Source: Candidatus Scatoplasma merdavium | GTDB lineage: Bacteria > Bacillota_I > Bacilli_A > RFN20 > CAG-288 | Direction of reading: 5' to 3' | DNA: 9,015 bases | Assembly (NCBI GenBank): GCA_017694135.1 | Contig: JADING010000117.1 | Coordinates: forward strand, 1 to 9,015 | In this document: positions 1-6,710 of the stretch, one piece after another | How positions within the stretch are numbered: the first letter of the stretch is position 1 | Layout of the letters: every line of letters starts with the position of its first letter | Position numbers and translations under genes: made by a program | Notes under the pieces: generated by a model | Told to the model about the DNA's origin: nothing | What the model saw: only the letters and a program-made list of their open reading frames with translations | Databases searched by the model: none

Positions 1-385
1 GAATGAGGTTCGCGCCAATCTGTCCGACAAAAAACAACATAGCGCTAATTAGATGCAGCTTATAATTCTCCATAGCAGCTACAGTCAAACCTAAGAAACC
101 AACCATGGAAACAGCTTCAAAAATCAAAGAAGAAATCAAAAGGGGTGAGCTAGATTGGACAGATGCTAAATTAGAAACGTAAGAAATCAAAGTCAAAGAA
201 ACCATACAGACAGAAAGAATGAAAAAAATCAGTCTTTCTACGTAATTAGTTCCGCTTTCACACACAAAAGTATTCAAATAAGTGTATTTGTCATTCTTCT
301 CTTTTTTAAATGTCGTAAAAAGAGGGAACAAACTAACCAAAACGATTAAAAATACGCTGATTAGAGGCATTATAAAGCTAACCAT
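1..385 (-). CDS. Multi-pass membrane protein, unrecognised family (partial, C-terminus outside window)
   Basis: An open frame without a stop runs from an ATG at 385-383 to the left edge, giving 128 visible residues. The ATG shares one base with the TGA of the upstream thiN-like gene (TGATG), so translation is probably coupled to that gene. Hydrophobic stretches at about residues 4-25, 51-72, 82-105 and 111-128 look like four membrane spans. A charged, Lys-rich loop follows the first span (about residues 27-33), which suggests that loop is cytoplasmic. The second loop carries a lone Cys and a short polar stretch (VCESGTNYVER). I do not recognise the family and see no catalytic motif. Membership of the rpe/thiN-like operon is suggested by the overlap and shared strand. 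The reading frame is well supported; the function is unknown. Confidence 0.8.
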   Translation of the reverse strand, partial: MVSFIMPLISVFLIVLVSLFPLFTTFKKEKNDKYTYLNTFVCESGTNYVERLIFFILSVCMVSLTLISYVSNLASVQSSSPLLISSLIFEAVSMVGFLGLTVAAMENYKLHLISAMLFFVGQIGANLI

Positions 386-993
386 CAATCGTGCAGTACA
401 AAAAGTACTCCTCCTTTATTCACTTTTAAAACCGCAACTCTTTCAAATATTGCATTCGTTATATTGTGAGTTTTATCGACGTGCAATTCTTGATCTTTAA
501 TGTTGCGAGAAACATGTTCCATCGATACATTAGCGTATGGAAAGCCAATGATAGTAAAAGCAGAATAATTAAGTTTTGAAATAACGTGACTCCCTTCTCC
601 GTAAAAATTAACTAGAGACGAGCTGTCTTGAATAGAAAGGTGCCCTTTGGCGTTTTTCAATAAAACAGACAGTTCGTGAGCGTGAAGTAAATCAGAAAAA
701 GAGTCGAGGACTAATATGTCTTCAACACCGTGAGAAAACAAGTAGTTGCACACTCTTGAAAGCGGAAATTCTTCATCTTGAGAATGCTCGTATTTCATTA
801 TTTTTTCCTTAGGAAAGTAGCTTAAAAGATCGTCTAAAGAGACCGTTTCAAAAGAAGAAATAGCTAGCGACATTCTAATATTAGCCTCTTTGCAAACTTC
901 GATTCCTTCATCTAAAGCCACTATTTCCGTATCCGGATAATGAGAAATCAAACCGATATTGGCGTTAGGAGTAACGATTATCGTCTTTTTCAT
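385..993 (-). CDS. thiN: Thiamine pyrophosphokinase-like protein with degenerate active site
   Basis: The 202-residue protein follows the thiamine pyrophosphokinase layout along its whole length, close to the family's usual 200-220 residues. ALDEG (26-30) stands where the family has A-V-D-G-G. It is followed by the matching 'x-EANIRMSLAIS' strand. The helix ending in NYLFSHG (83-89) matches the A-L-E-Y-A-L-x-H-G stretch. The C-terminal beta domain reads like the thiamine-binding domain. Active enzymes make thiamine diphosphate from thiamine and ATP in the cytoplasm. The catalytic motifs are eroded: G-D-F-D-S reads SSFET (46-50), K-D-x-T-D reads roughly QDEEF (72-76), and G-G-R-x-D-H reads DSFSDLLHAH (97-106), losing most of the metal- and ATP-binding aspartates. 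The start has an AGGAG 7 nt upstream and overlaps the rpe stop by 4 nt (ATGA). The position after rpe matches thiN (yloS) in Bacillus. The fold assignment is fairly secure; retained activity is doubtful. Confidence 0.75.
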   Translation of the reverse strand: MKKTIIVTPNANIGLISHYPDTEIVALDEGIEVCKEANIRMSLAISSFETVSLDDLLSYFPKEKIMKYEHSQDEEFPLSRVCNYLFSHGVEDILVLDSFSDLLHAHELSVLLKNAKGHLSIQDSSSLVNFYGEGSHVISKLNYSAFTIIGFPYANVSMEHVSRNIKDQELHVDKTHNITNAIFERVAVLKVNKGGVLFVLHD

Positions 994-1652
994 TTATCTT
1001 CTCCTAATAAATCGTGAATAACTTTATATCTGTCATCAGAAGAAAAAACATAAGTCCCTGCTACCAAGACATCTGCTCCTTCTAACCTGGCGCGTTTACC
1101 CGTTTCTTGGTTTATTCCCCCATCCACTTCAATTAAAGTATCGAGCTTGTGAACATCGATATATTCTCTTAATCCACGAATCTTCTGATCGGAAAAAGGA
1201 ATGTACTTCTGCCCGCCAAAACCAGGTTCAACAGACATAACTAAAACTAAATCAAAGAAATTCAGCATTGGAAGAATATCTTTTATCGGAGTGCGTGGTT
1301 TGATAGAGAGACCTACTTTTATGTTGCGCTTCATACTGCGGATTTCGGAAGCTGCTTCAATAGGATCTTCAACGGCTTCATAATGAAAAGTAATTAAATC
1401 CGCCCCAGCTTCAGCGAACTTTTTCGCGTATTTAATTGGTTCTTCAATCATAAGGTGAACATCGTTAAACAGGTTGTAACTAGAAAGCGATTTAACAATG
1501 TTAGGACCAAAGGAAAGATTAGGAACAAAATGCGCATCCATAATATCGTAATGCAACCATTTAGCCCCGTTGTTTCTTACATTGATAACCTCTTCACCCA
1601 TGCGAGTTAAATCAGCGGCTAAGATCGATGGAGCAACAATAATTTGACGCAT
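990..1652 (-). CDS. rpe: Ribulose-phosphate 3-epimerase
   Basis: This 220-residue TIM-barrel enzyme interconverts D-ribulose 5-phosphate and D-xylulose 5-phosphate in the non-oxidative pentose phosphate pathway, in the cytoplasm. Family signatures are all present: APSILAADL (7-15), HYDIMDAHFVPN (34-45), VHLMIEEP (65-72), GLSIKPRTP (114-122), SVEPGFGGQ (140-148) and EVDGGI (175-180). The metal ligands H34, D36, H66 and D177 are intact; D36 and D177 are the acid/base pair. The start chosen is the ATG at 1652-1650, because an AAGGAAG site lies about 7 nt upstream and the protein then begins just before APSIL as in the family. An in-frame ATG 14 codons further out would add a poorly conserved tail. 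The gene opens an operon with the thiN-like gene. No consensus promoter stands out in 1653-1760; the best candidate is a weak extended -10-like TGTTAAACT at 1678-1686. Identification is firm. Confidence 0.97.
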   Translation of the reverse strand: MRQIIVAPSILAADLTRMGEEVINVRNNGAKWLHYDIMDAHFVPNLSFGPNIVKSLSSYNLFNDVHLMIEEPIKYAKKFAEAGADLITFHYEAVEDPIEAASEIRSMKRNIKVGLSIKPRTPIKDILPMLNFFDLVLVMSVEPGFGGQKYIPFSDQKIRGLREYIDVHKLDTLIEVDGGINQETGKRARLEGADVLVAGTYVFSSDDRYKVIHDLLGEDK

Positions 1653-1760
1653 ATTTTTCTTCCTTTCATCTATAAATAGTTTAACATACTGCATTTACAT
1701 ATAGCTAAAGACTAAGTGCAGATAGATTGTTCATCGCACATAAAGAAAGGTTTTTCCAAG

Positions 1761-1786
1761 TAAAAAGGGCTACAACCGTAGCCCTT
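1761..1786 (-). terminator. Rho-independent terminator closing the lipoprotein operon
   Basis: A perfect 9-bp stem pairs 1765-1773 (AAGGGCTAC) with 1778-1786 (GTAGCCCTT) around a 4-nt loop. Read on the minus strand, it is followed by a run of five T (1766-1762, partly shared with the stem base). It begins 8 nt past the TAA of the leucine-rich-repeat lipoprotein gene. It lies in front of rpe, so it separates the surface-protein unit from the housekeeping operon. It is the only clear intrinsic terminator I found in the window. Confidence 0.9.
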
Positions 1787-1793
1787 AGTTAAG

Positions 1794-3638
1794 TTATTCA
1801 ATGTCAGTTTGAATAGTAACGCTACCGGAAGTCCCACCATCTAAAGCAAGACAAGTAACAGCGTTATCTTTAATGACAGTGTTAGGAGCTAGAGGCATAT
1901 CGTGGAAATCGATCTCGTTCCACTGTTCGACGCTCCCTTCATAAACGATACTAGTTAAAACTCCGTGAATACCATTAGTAGTCAAATTGTAGAAAGGAGA
2001 CTTAATGGAAGTGACAGTTGCAGGAATAGTAATTGTCTGGAGATGCGCATCGTAAGCGAAAGAGTTTTCCGCGATTTCAGTTATGTCATCGTGAACTCTA
2101 TAGCTGAAATTCTCTTCTTGGTTTCCGTAGAAATTATACGGAACAGAATGGAGAATTTTAGTCTCACCACTAAGTTCAACTAAGCAGCCATCGCTATCGG
2201 TTACGTATTTGGTATTACCTTCTCCAATTTCAATTTTAGATATTTCACCGCAAGCTGCGATAAATCCACGACCAATCGAAGTGACAGAAGCAGGAATCTT
2301 AAAGTTTTCAAGGTATGTGCAGAAAGCAAAGGCGTAGTCACCGATAGTTTCTAGACCTTCGTTAAGAGTAATATGCTGCAAATTAGTGCACATTTCAAAA
2401 GCAGAACGGCCGATAGTCTTCACGTTAGCAGGAATGTTTATCTCATAAAGATACATACATTCAGAGAAGCCGAGAGTACCGATGGTTTCAACACCAGGAG
2501 CTTCAACCCAACGTAAAGAACTGCAACGCATAAAGCTTCCTGTACCGATTTCTTTAATGTTAGCAGGTAAATTCAAGCTCATGAACTGAGTGCAATAAGC
2601 GAAAGAATAATCGCCGATTTTCTCTAACTTCGAATTGAAAGTAATAGAGGTAAACGAACAGTATTCGAAAGCGCGAGTACCTAAATTAACTAAGTTTTCC
2701 GGTAAGACTAACTCTTTAATTCTGCGAGCGTAAGAGAAGGCGTAATCAGAAATGGTGGTTACTGAGGCCGGGAACTTAATATCGGTGATACCACTGTTGT
2801 TTTTAAAAGCGGAATGGCCGATAACTTCAACGCCATCTTTAATAGTATATTCACCTCTAGCGTGAGCGCTCGGGAAGGCTATGAGAGTCTTTTGATCAGG
2901 AGAGTATAACACCCCATCTTCAACGCTGAAATTGCTGTTTTCAGGATCAACCTCAAAGTCTTCTAAAGAGACGCAGTTGCTAAAGCAACCAGAAGGCAAG
3001 CCTTCTTGATCAATGTATTTGTTCAAACGAACAGAAACTAATTCAGTAGCAGTGGCAAAAGCTCCTTCAGCAATGCTGTTAACGTTGTAAGTTTCACCTT
3101 CGATTTCTACAGTGTCAGGAATAACAACGGGAACAGGAATGTAATCAGTGCGGTCTTCTTGAGAATAAGTAACTAGAGTAGCCCCACCTCTTTCGTTGAC
3201 TTCAAAGGTGAAAGACGAAAGCGAAGTGGCATTTTTAACAAAGACAACTTCAACGTTGTTCTCATCTTCTTGAGCAACAAACTTATAAGAACCGCCTTCT
3301 TCTCGAATGAGTTCATCGTTAAATCTAACTGAACCTAAGCGTGAGCCGCGTTTTGCTTGAATAATTAAAACAACCGTGTCACCCGCGTGATAAGTTTCAT
3401 TAACGGTAGTTACACTTCCCTCTCCACTTCCGCTAACAACAATATTGATATCGACAGTATCACTATCTTCGCTTGAAGAGGAGCTCGAAGAAGTTTCCGA
3501 GCTCGAAGACGAAGATGAATCGCTAACTAAAGAGCTGTTAGATGACGAAGAAGAACTAGAAACCTGATTGGTTGTTTCGCAAGAAACTAACGTGGCAGAA
3601 AAGGCCACGAGCAAAGCGAATAAGTTTCTCTTTTTCAT
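1794..3638 (-). CDS. BspA-type leucine-rich-repeat surface lipoprotein (protein D)
   Basis: The 614-residue protein starts with a lipoprotein signal peptide (MKKR, hydrophobic core 6-18, lipobox LVSC with Cys20). A Ser-rich linker (27-59) follows. Residues about 62-136 look like the divergent InlB B-repeat family: a G-E-G-S-V turn, an AGDTV motif (85-89), and a closing V-E-V-V-F strand. From about 170 to 555 there are around a dozen BspA-type repeats of roughly 22-24 residues, seen as iterations of x-IG-x-x-AF-x-x-C (for example TIGRSAF, KIGDYSF, TIGDYAF) alternating with LPANI/IPASV strands. The tail holds a VYEGSVEQWNEI element typical of BspA-like ends. Such repeats form curved surfaces that bind proteins or glycans; no enzyme motif is visible. 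Protein D should sit on the outer membrane face. It is the last gene of the operon and starts 6 nt after gene C, with its GGAG inside the 3' end of C. The ligand is unknown. Confidence 0.93.
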   Translation of the reverse strand: MKKRNLFALLVAFSATLVSCETTNQVSSSSSSSNSSLVSDSSSSSSSETSSSSSSSEDSDTVDINIVVSGSGEGSVTTVNETYHAGDTVVLIIQAKRGSRLGSVRFNDELIREEGGSYKFVAQEDENNVEVVFVKNATSLSSFTFEVNERGGATLVTYSQEDRTDYIPVPVVIPDTVEIEGETYNVNSIAEGAFATATELVSVRLNKYIDQEGLPSGCFSNCVSLEDFEVDPENSNFSVEDGVLYSPDQKTLIAFPSAHARGEYTIKDGVEVIGHSAFKNNSGITDIKFPASVTTISDYAFSYARRIKELVLPENLVNLGTRAFEYCSFTSITFNSKLEKIGDYSFAYCTQFMSLNLPANIKEIGTGSFMRCSSLRWVEAPGVETIGTLGFSECMYLYEINIPANVKTIGRSAFEMCTNLQHITLNEGLETIGDYAFAFCTYLENFKIPASVTSIGRGFIAACGEISKIEIGEGNTKYVTDSDGCLVELSGETKILHSVPYNFYGNQEENFSYRVHDDITEIAENSFAYDAHLQTITIPATVTSIKSPFYNLTTNGIHGVLTSIVYEGSVEQWNEIDFHDMPLAPNTVIKDNAVTCLALDGGTSGSVTIQTDIE

Positions 3639-3644
3639 GTCTTA

Positions 3645-5090
3645 CTATTCTCCAAAAGTAGGAATTACGGTCGAGCCGATATTCGAATAAGAAACCGTAA
3701 CAGTTCCGTAGTTAGCTACGCCAGAGTTATACTCAGAATAAGTGAAAGTGGCTTTTTGTAAGCTAGTACCAGAAAGAGCAATGGCGAGATCGTAAGCGCT
3801 ATTGATGTTAGTGTTTCTCAAAGACGGGATAGAGTTAGGATAGAAACAGGTCAACAAAGAATCTAAAGCAATCGAATCAGCCTTGTAAGTCATAGTGGTA
3901 TTGTCCCAAGTAAAGAGATCTTTGCTAACTTCTGAAACGATAGGTAAGAGATCTTCGTATTCGTATTCTCCATCGTAAAGAGGAAGCATACTGACAATAG
4001 TTGAACCAATTCCACTCTCAGTAATGTGAGTCCAATCGCCTTCTCCGTTAGGTCTAATGAAAATTTCAAGCATGCCGGTCTCTTCGTTTTCTTTCAACCA
4101 GCAATCGGTCGAAGCGTAAGTGTTTTCTTCAGACGCATCAGTGTAATCGTGGATGTAAACTTGTCTGTTAGTTCCATCGAAATAAAGCTTAGTGTAACTG
4201 TGAGTAGTAGTAGGTGAAGAAGAAGAGCTCTGGGCATCATCTAAAACTAAGGTAAAGTTATCACCAAAGGAAGTAAGAGCCATAGCTAAATCAGGATTGT
4301 CTTTGCTAGCGACCGGCTCAAGGCGATTTATAGAAACATCACCTAATTCCGAAAGCTCAAATGACGAAGTGTTAGAAATGACGTAGTTTGCTTGAGCGTT
4401 AGCATCGTAGTAAATTTGATCAGCCATAGAAATGTTAAAAGTATCAAACATACCGCTGTCACCAACAGTGAAATAAGCTGAAGTAACTAAACCGTAGAAC
4501 GAAGCGTCTAAATGATAGAACAAAGTGTTAGCAATCAAAGCGGCTTTCTTAGTGTCGAGATTGAAGTGCTCACTTTCTGCATCATAAGTGACATCTTCTT
4601 CTTGAATAACTCTAAAAGCGTTGTAATAACCAGTTCCATCAAACGGACGTAAGCCGCCGGTAGTAGAAGAAAGATAATCTCTTTCAATTTCGTTTTTGTA
4701 GCTTAATCCATCGATGTAAGTGTAACCTTCTTCATCTTCAAAATAAGTGATGTCTTCATAGGTATAAGCGCTGTCTTCATCTTCGTTAATTGTAGCGGTA
4801 ATATATGAAGAATAAGCGTAATCACCATCAGATTTTAAAGCTAAATCAACTTCGTAATCCATGAGAGTAGGAGACTCTGTTGAACTAGAAGAATACGGAG
4901 TAGCTTTTAAGTAAACGTGACCGTTTAAGCGCACGCCTTTTCTCATCGCTTCCAAAGAAGTCTCAATAGGATCAGGTGCACTAGTAGAAGTATCAGCCTG
5001 TCTAACTACATTAAAGTCAGCTAATTTACCTCCGGCAGCAAAACAAGCAACCAAAGCGAGAGGCATTAGAAATTTATGAACGTTTTTCAC
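3645..5090 (-). CDS. Exported protein with two copies of an uncharacterised module (protein C), paralogue of B
   Basis: The product has 481 residues if started at the GTG at 5090-5088. That start is preferred because the AGGAGG at 5106-5101 is 10 nt away, whereas the upstream ATG at 5099 is only 1 nt from it. The short leader (MKNVHKF, hydrophobic 7-19) contains LVAC with Cys16, a possible lipobox. Unlike its neighbours it has Phe at +2 and no poly-Ser linker, so lipidation is less certain. Two modules follow, about 43-257 and 262-477. Each begins with a helix (SLEAMRKGV; DLAMALTSF) and ends in beta strands; the second closes on GSTVIP (472-477). PFDGTGYYNAF (149-159) and KLYFDGTN (301-308) match B at nearly the same spacing. 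No known family or catalytic motif is recognised. The gene lies 18 nt after B and 6 nt before D. It is very acidic and Tyr-rich around 103-140. Confidence 0.88.
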   Translation of the reverse strand: MKNVHKFLMPLALVACFAAGGKLADFNVVRQADTSTSAPDPIETSLEAMRKGVRLNGHVYLKATPYSSSSTESPTLMDYEVDLALKSDGDYAYSSYITATINEDEDSAYTYEDITYFEDEEGYTYIDGLSYKNEIERDYLSSTTGGLRPFDGTGYYNAFRVIQEEDVTYDAESEHFNLDTKKAALIANTLFYHLDASFYGLVTSAYFTVGDSGMFDTFNISMADQIYYDANAQANYVISNTSSFELSELGDVSINRLEPVASKDNPDLAMALTSFGDNFTLVLDDAQSSSSSPTTTHSYTKLYFDGTNRQVYIHDYTDASEENTYASTDCWLKENEETGMLEIFIRPNGEGDWTHITESGIGSTIVSMLPLYDGEYEYEDLLPIVSEVSKDLFTWDNTTMTYKADSIALDSLLTCFYPNSIPSLRNTNINSAYDLAIALSGTSLQKATFTYSEYNSGVANYGTVTVSYSNIGSTVIPTFGE

Positions 5091-5100
5091 AGTAATCATC

Positions 5101-5106
5101 CCTCCT
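5101..5106 (-). promoter_or_regulatory. Ribosome binding site that decides the start of protein C
   Basis: AGGAGG on the minus strand is the strongest Shine-Dalgarno match in the operon. The first in-frame ATG (5099-5097) lies one base away, too close for normal initiation. The in-frame GTG three codons on (5090-5088) lies 10 nt away and opens a normal-looking Met-Lys-Asn leader. The GTG is therefore the likelier start. Confidence 0.65.
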
Positions 5107-5108
5107 AA

Positions 5109-6641
5109 TTAATTTCCAGAATATAAATTCTCTGGAATGACAGTCGAACCGACATTCTCGTAAGTGTAAGTAACAGTACCTCTTTCTCCGTTGTAATCGT
5201 AAGTGAAAACAACCTTAGATAAATTCTTTTTATCATCAGTGAGGTAGATTCTTACCGAGTTAGCATCGTTAGAAGCAACGTGAACTTCAGCTGACATAAA
5301 CGGAACAAAGAAAGAAGCGCCTAAGTAAGCGACGTTCTCTTCGATAGGAACGTAGCACTCTTTCCCTTCTTCATCTTCAGCTAATTCAAAGATGTCTTCG
5401 CTGAGAACAGACTGAGAAACAACATTACCCTCAGCGTCATACTGCGGGACAAAGAAGTTAGGAAGGAAGGCATCATAAGAGAACTTCATATTGATAGAAT
5501 TGTAGCTACCGTTATCAGGTACCCAGCTGCCATCAGAATAAACATAGACTCTCATCGGAGCGTTATCGTTAGAAGAGGACGGTAGTAAAACGACATCGCT
5601 GGCAGAAGGTTCACTAGGAATCTGACCTTGTGTCATAACGTAATCGTAAACTTGGTTATAAATGTTAGTCCCATCGTAATAAAGGTCAACGCACTCTTCT
5701 TGTTGAGCCTTATCTTCTCCAGAATAAGCGACCAAATGTCTTCTGACAGTCAAAGAAGGAGCGTTAGCAGCGTTAGAAAGAGCGGTCTTTAAAGCTTCGT
5801 TCTCAGGTTTATCCGGTTCAGCGACAATGAGGTTAGAAGTGACACTAGTAGCAATATCAGAAACCGCAAATTCAACAGTATAAATAGTTTTAGTGTAATA
5901 ATTTGTGTAATTGATGCTATCGACACCAGAATAAGGATCTGAAACGAGTTTGACATTGGTCAAATTGTAATTGTCATCGAAACTGAGCTCACTAGAATTA
6001 AACACAACATCGGAATAAATGTCTTCTAAAGCAGAAAACATATTCGAATAAAGAAGGTAAGAAGCTAAGTGAGATAAAGAATAAGTATCTCCGTTCAAAG
6101 TGAAGTCTTCAGAGTGCATCAAAGTGAAAGGATTGATGTAACCAGAAGCGCCATAAGGAGTGAAGTTACCTAAATCATCGTAGTTAGTTCCGTCGTTTTT
6201 AACAACGTTATCGAAATCTAGATAGTTGTAACCAATTGAACCATCTTCATATTCATAAGCGTTTTCTGAATGATAATATGTAGCATCTTCACCACTTCCG
6301 ATATAATACCATCTATCAACACCGACGTAGTCATCGCTGTTTTGATAAGTCAAAGTGTAAGAATAGGTCTCGCTAGCATCTTCAATGTCCGCCGGAATAT
6401 CCGCCGCAGCATTGGTGTAATACTTAGTTACGCTTTTCAAAGTGCCAACAGCCTTAAAACCATTTTGGAGAGCGTTAAGTCCATCTTCTAAAGTTCTTTG
6501 AGCTCCAGTCGAAGTGCTAGAGCTAATCGAGCTAGTTGAGCTTGAAGAAGACAAAGAAGAAGAGACCGTCTCATCTCCGTTGCAAGAAGTCAAACAAGCG
6601 ACTCCCGCTAACACTAACAAAGAAAATTTCTTAAATTTCAT
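5109..6641 (-). CDS. Surface lipoprotein with two copies of an uncharacterised module (protein B)
   Basis: The 510-residue product has a standard lipoprotein leader: MKFKKF, a hydrophobic core, lipobox LTSC with Cys20, then a Ser/Thr-rich linker (26-45). Two modules of about 220-230 residues follow (about 50-270 and 278-505). Each starts with an amphipathic helix (TLEDGLNALQNGF; ENEALKTALSNA) and continues as acidic, Tyr/Asn/Ser-rich beta strands. The second closes on GSTVIP (498-503). Landmarks shared with C are PYGASGYINPF (162-172) and DLYYDGTN (319-326). The ATG at 6641 is chosen over an in-frame TTG at 6659 because an AAGGA lies about 9 nt upstream of the ATG. A gap of 69 nt separates it from gene A, with no terminator and no convincing promoter, so co-transcription is likely. 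The helix-plus-sheet pattern recalls LolA/LppX-like half-barrels, but this is only a guess. I recognise no named family. Confidence 0.92.
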   Translation of the reverse strand: MKFKKFSLLVLAGVACLTSCNGDETVSSSLSSSSSTSSISSSTSTGAQRTLEDGLNALQNGFKAVGTLKSVTKYYTNAAADIPADIEDASETYSYTLTYQNSDDYVGVDRWYYIGSGEDATYYHSENAYEYEDGSIGYNYLDFDNVVKNDGTNYDDLGNFTPYGASGYINPFTLMHSEDFTLNGDTYSLSHLASYLLYSNMFSALEDIYSDVVFNSSELSFDDNYNLTNVKLVSDPYSGVDSINYTNYYTKTIYTVEFAVSDIATSVTSNLIVAEPDKPENEALKTALSNAANAPSLTVRRHLVAYSGEDKAQQEECVDLYYDGTNIYNQVYDYVMTQGQIPSEPSASDVVLLPSSSNDNAPMRVYVYSDGSWVPDNGSYNSINMKFSYDAFLPNFFVPQYDAEGNVVSQSVLSEDIFELAEDEEGKECYVPIEENVAYLGASFFVPFMSAEVHVASNDANSVRIYLTDDKKNLSKVVFTYDYNGERGTVTYTYENVGSTVIPENLYSGN

Positions 6642-6710
6642 GTTTAGTTTTCCTTTCAAATATTATTAGAACGCAGATATCAATTCTTCGTAAAGAGTTT
6701 CCAAGCCACT

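Noticed and set aside
282..500. Plus-strand frame of 72 codons near the left end
   Set aside because: It is antisense to the junction of the TPK-like and membrane-protein genes and has no supporting features; the other plus-strand frames at 1201, 1965, 4026 and 6270 fall for the same reason.
385..1652. Mycoplasma-type code with TGA as Trp
   Set aside because: TGA ends both rpe and the TPK-like gene at the expected protein lengths, and Trp codons in the window are TGG.
1653..1694. Upstream ATG extending rpe by 14 residues
   Set aside because: The inner ATG has a good AAGGAAG at proper spacing and gives the family's normal N-terminus; the extension would cover that ribosome site.
1794..3638. 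CRISPR-like or satellite repeat in the leucine-rich-repeat gene
   Set aside because: The periodicity is at the protein level only (about 22-24 residues); the DNA repeats have diverged and there are no identical repeats with spacers.
6642..6659. TTG start extending protein B by 6 residues
   Set aside because: The AAGGA sits between the TTG and the ATG, so it serves the ATG, which gives a normal lipoprotein signal peptide.
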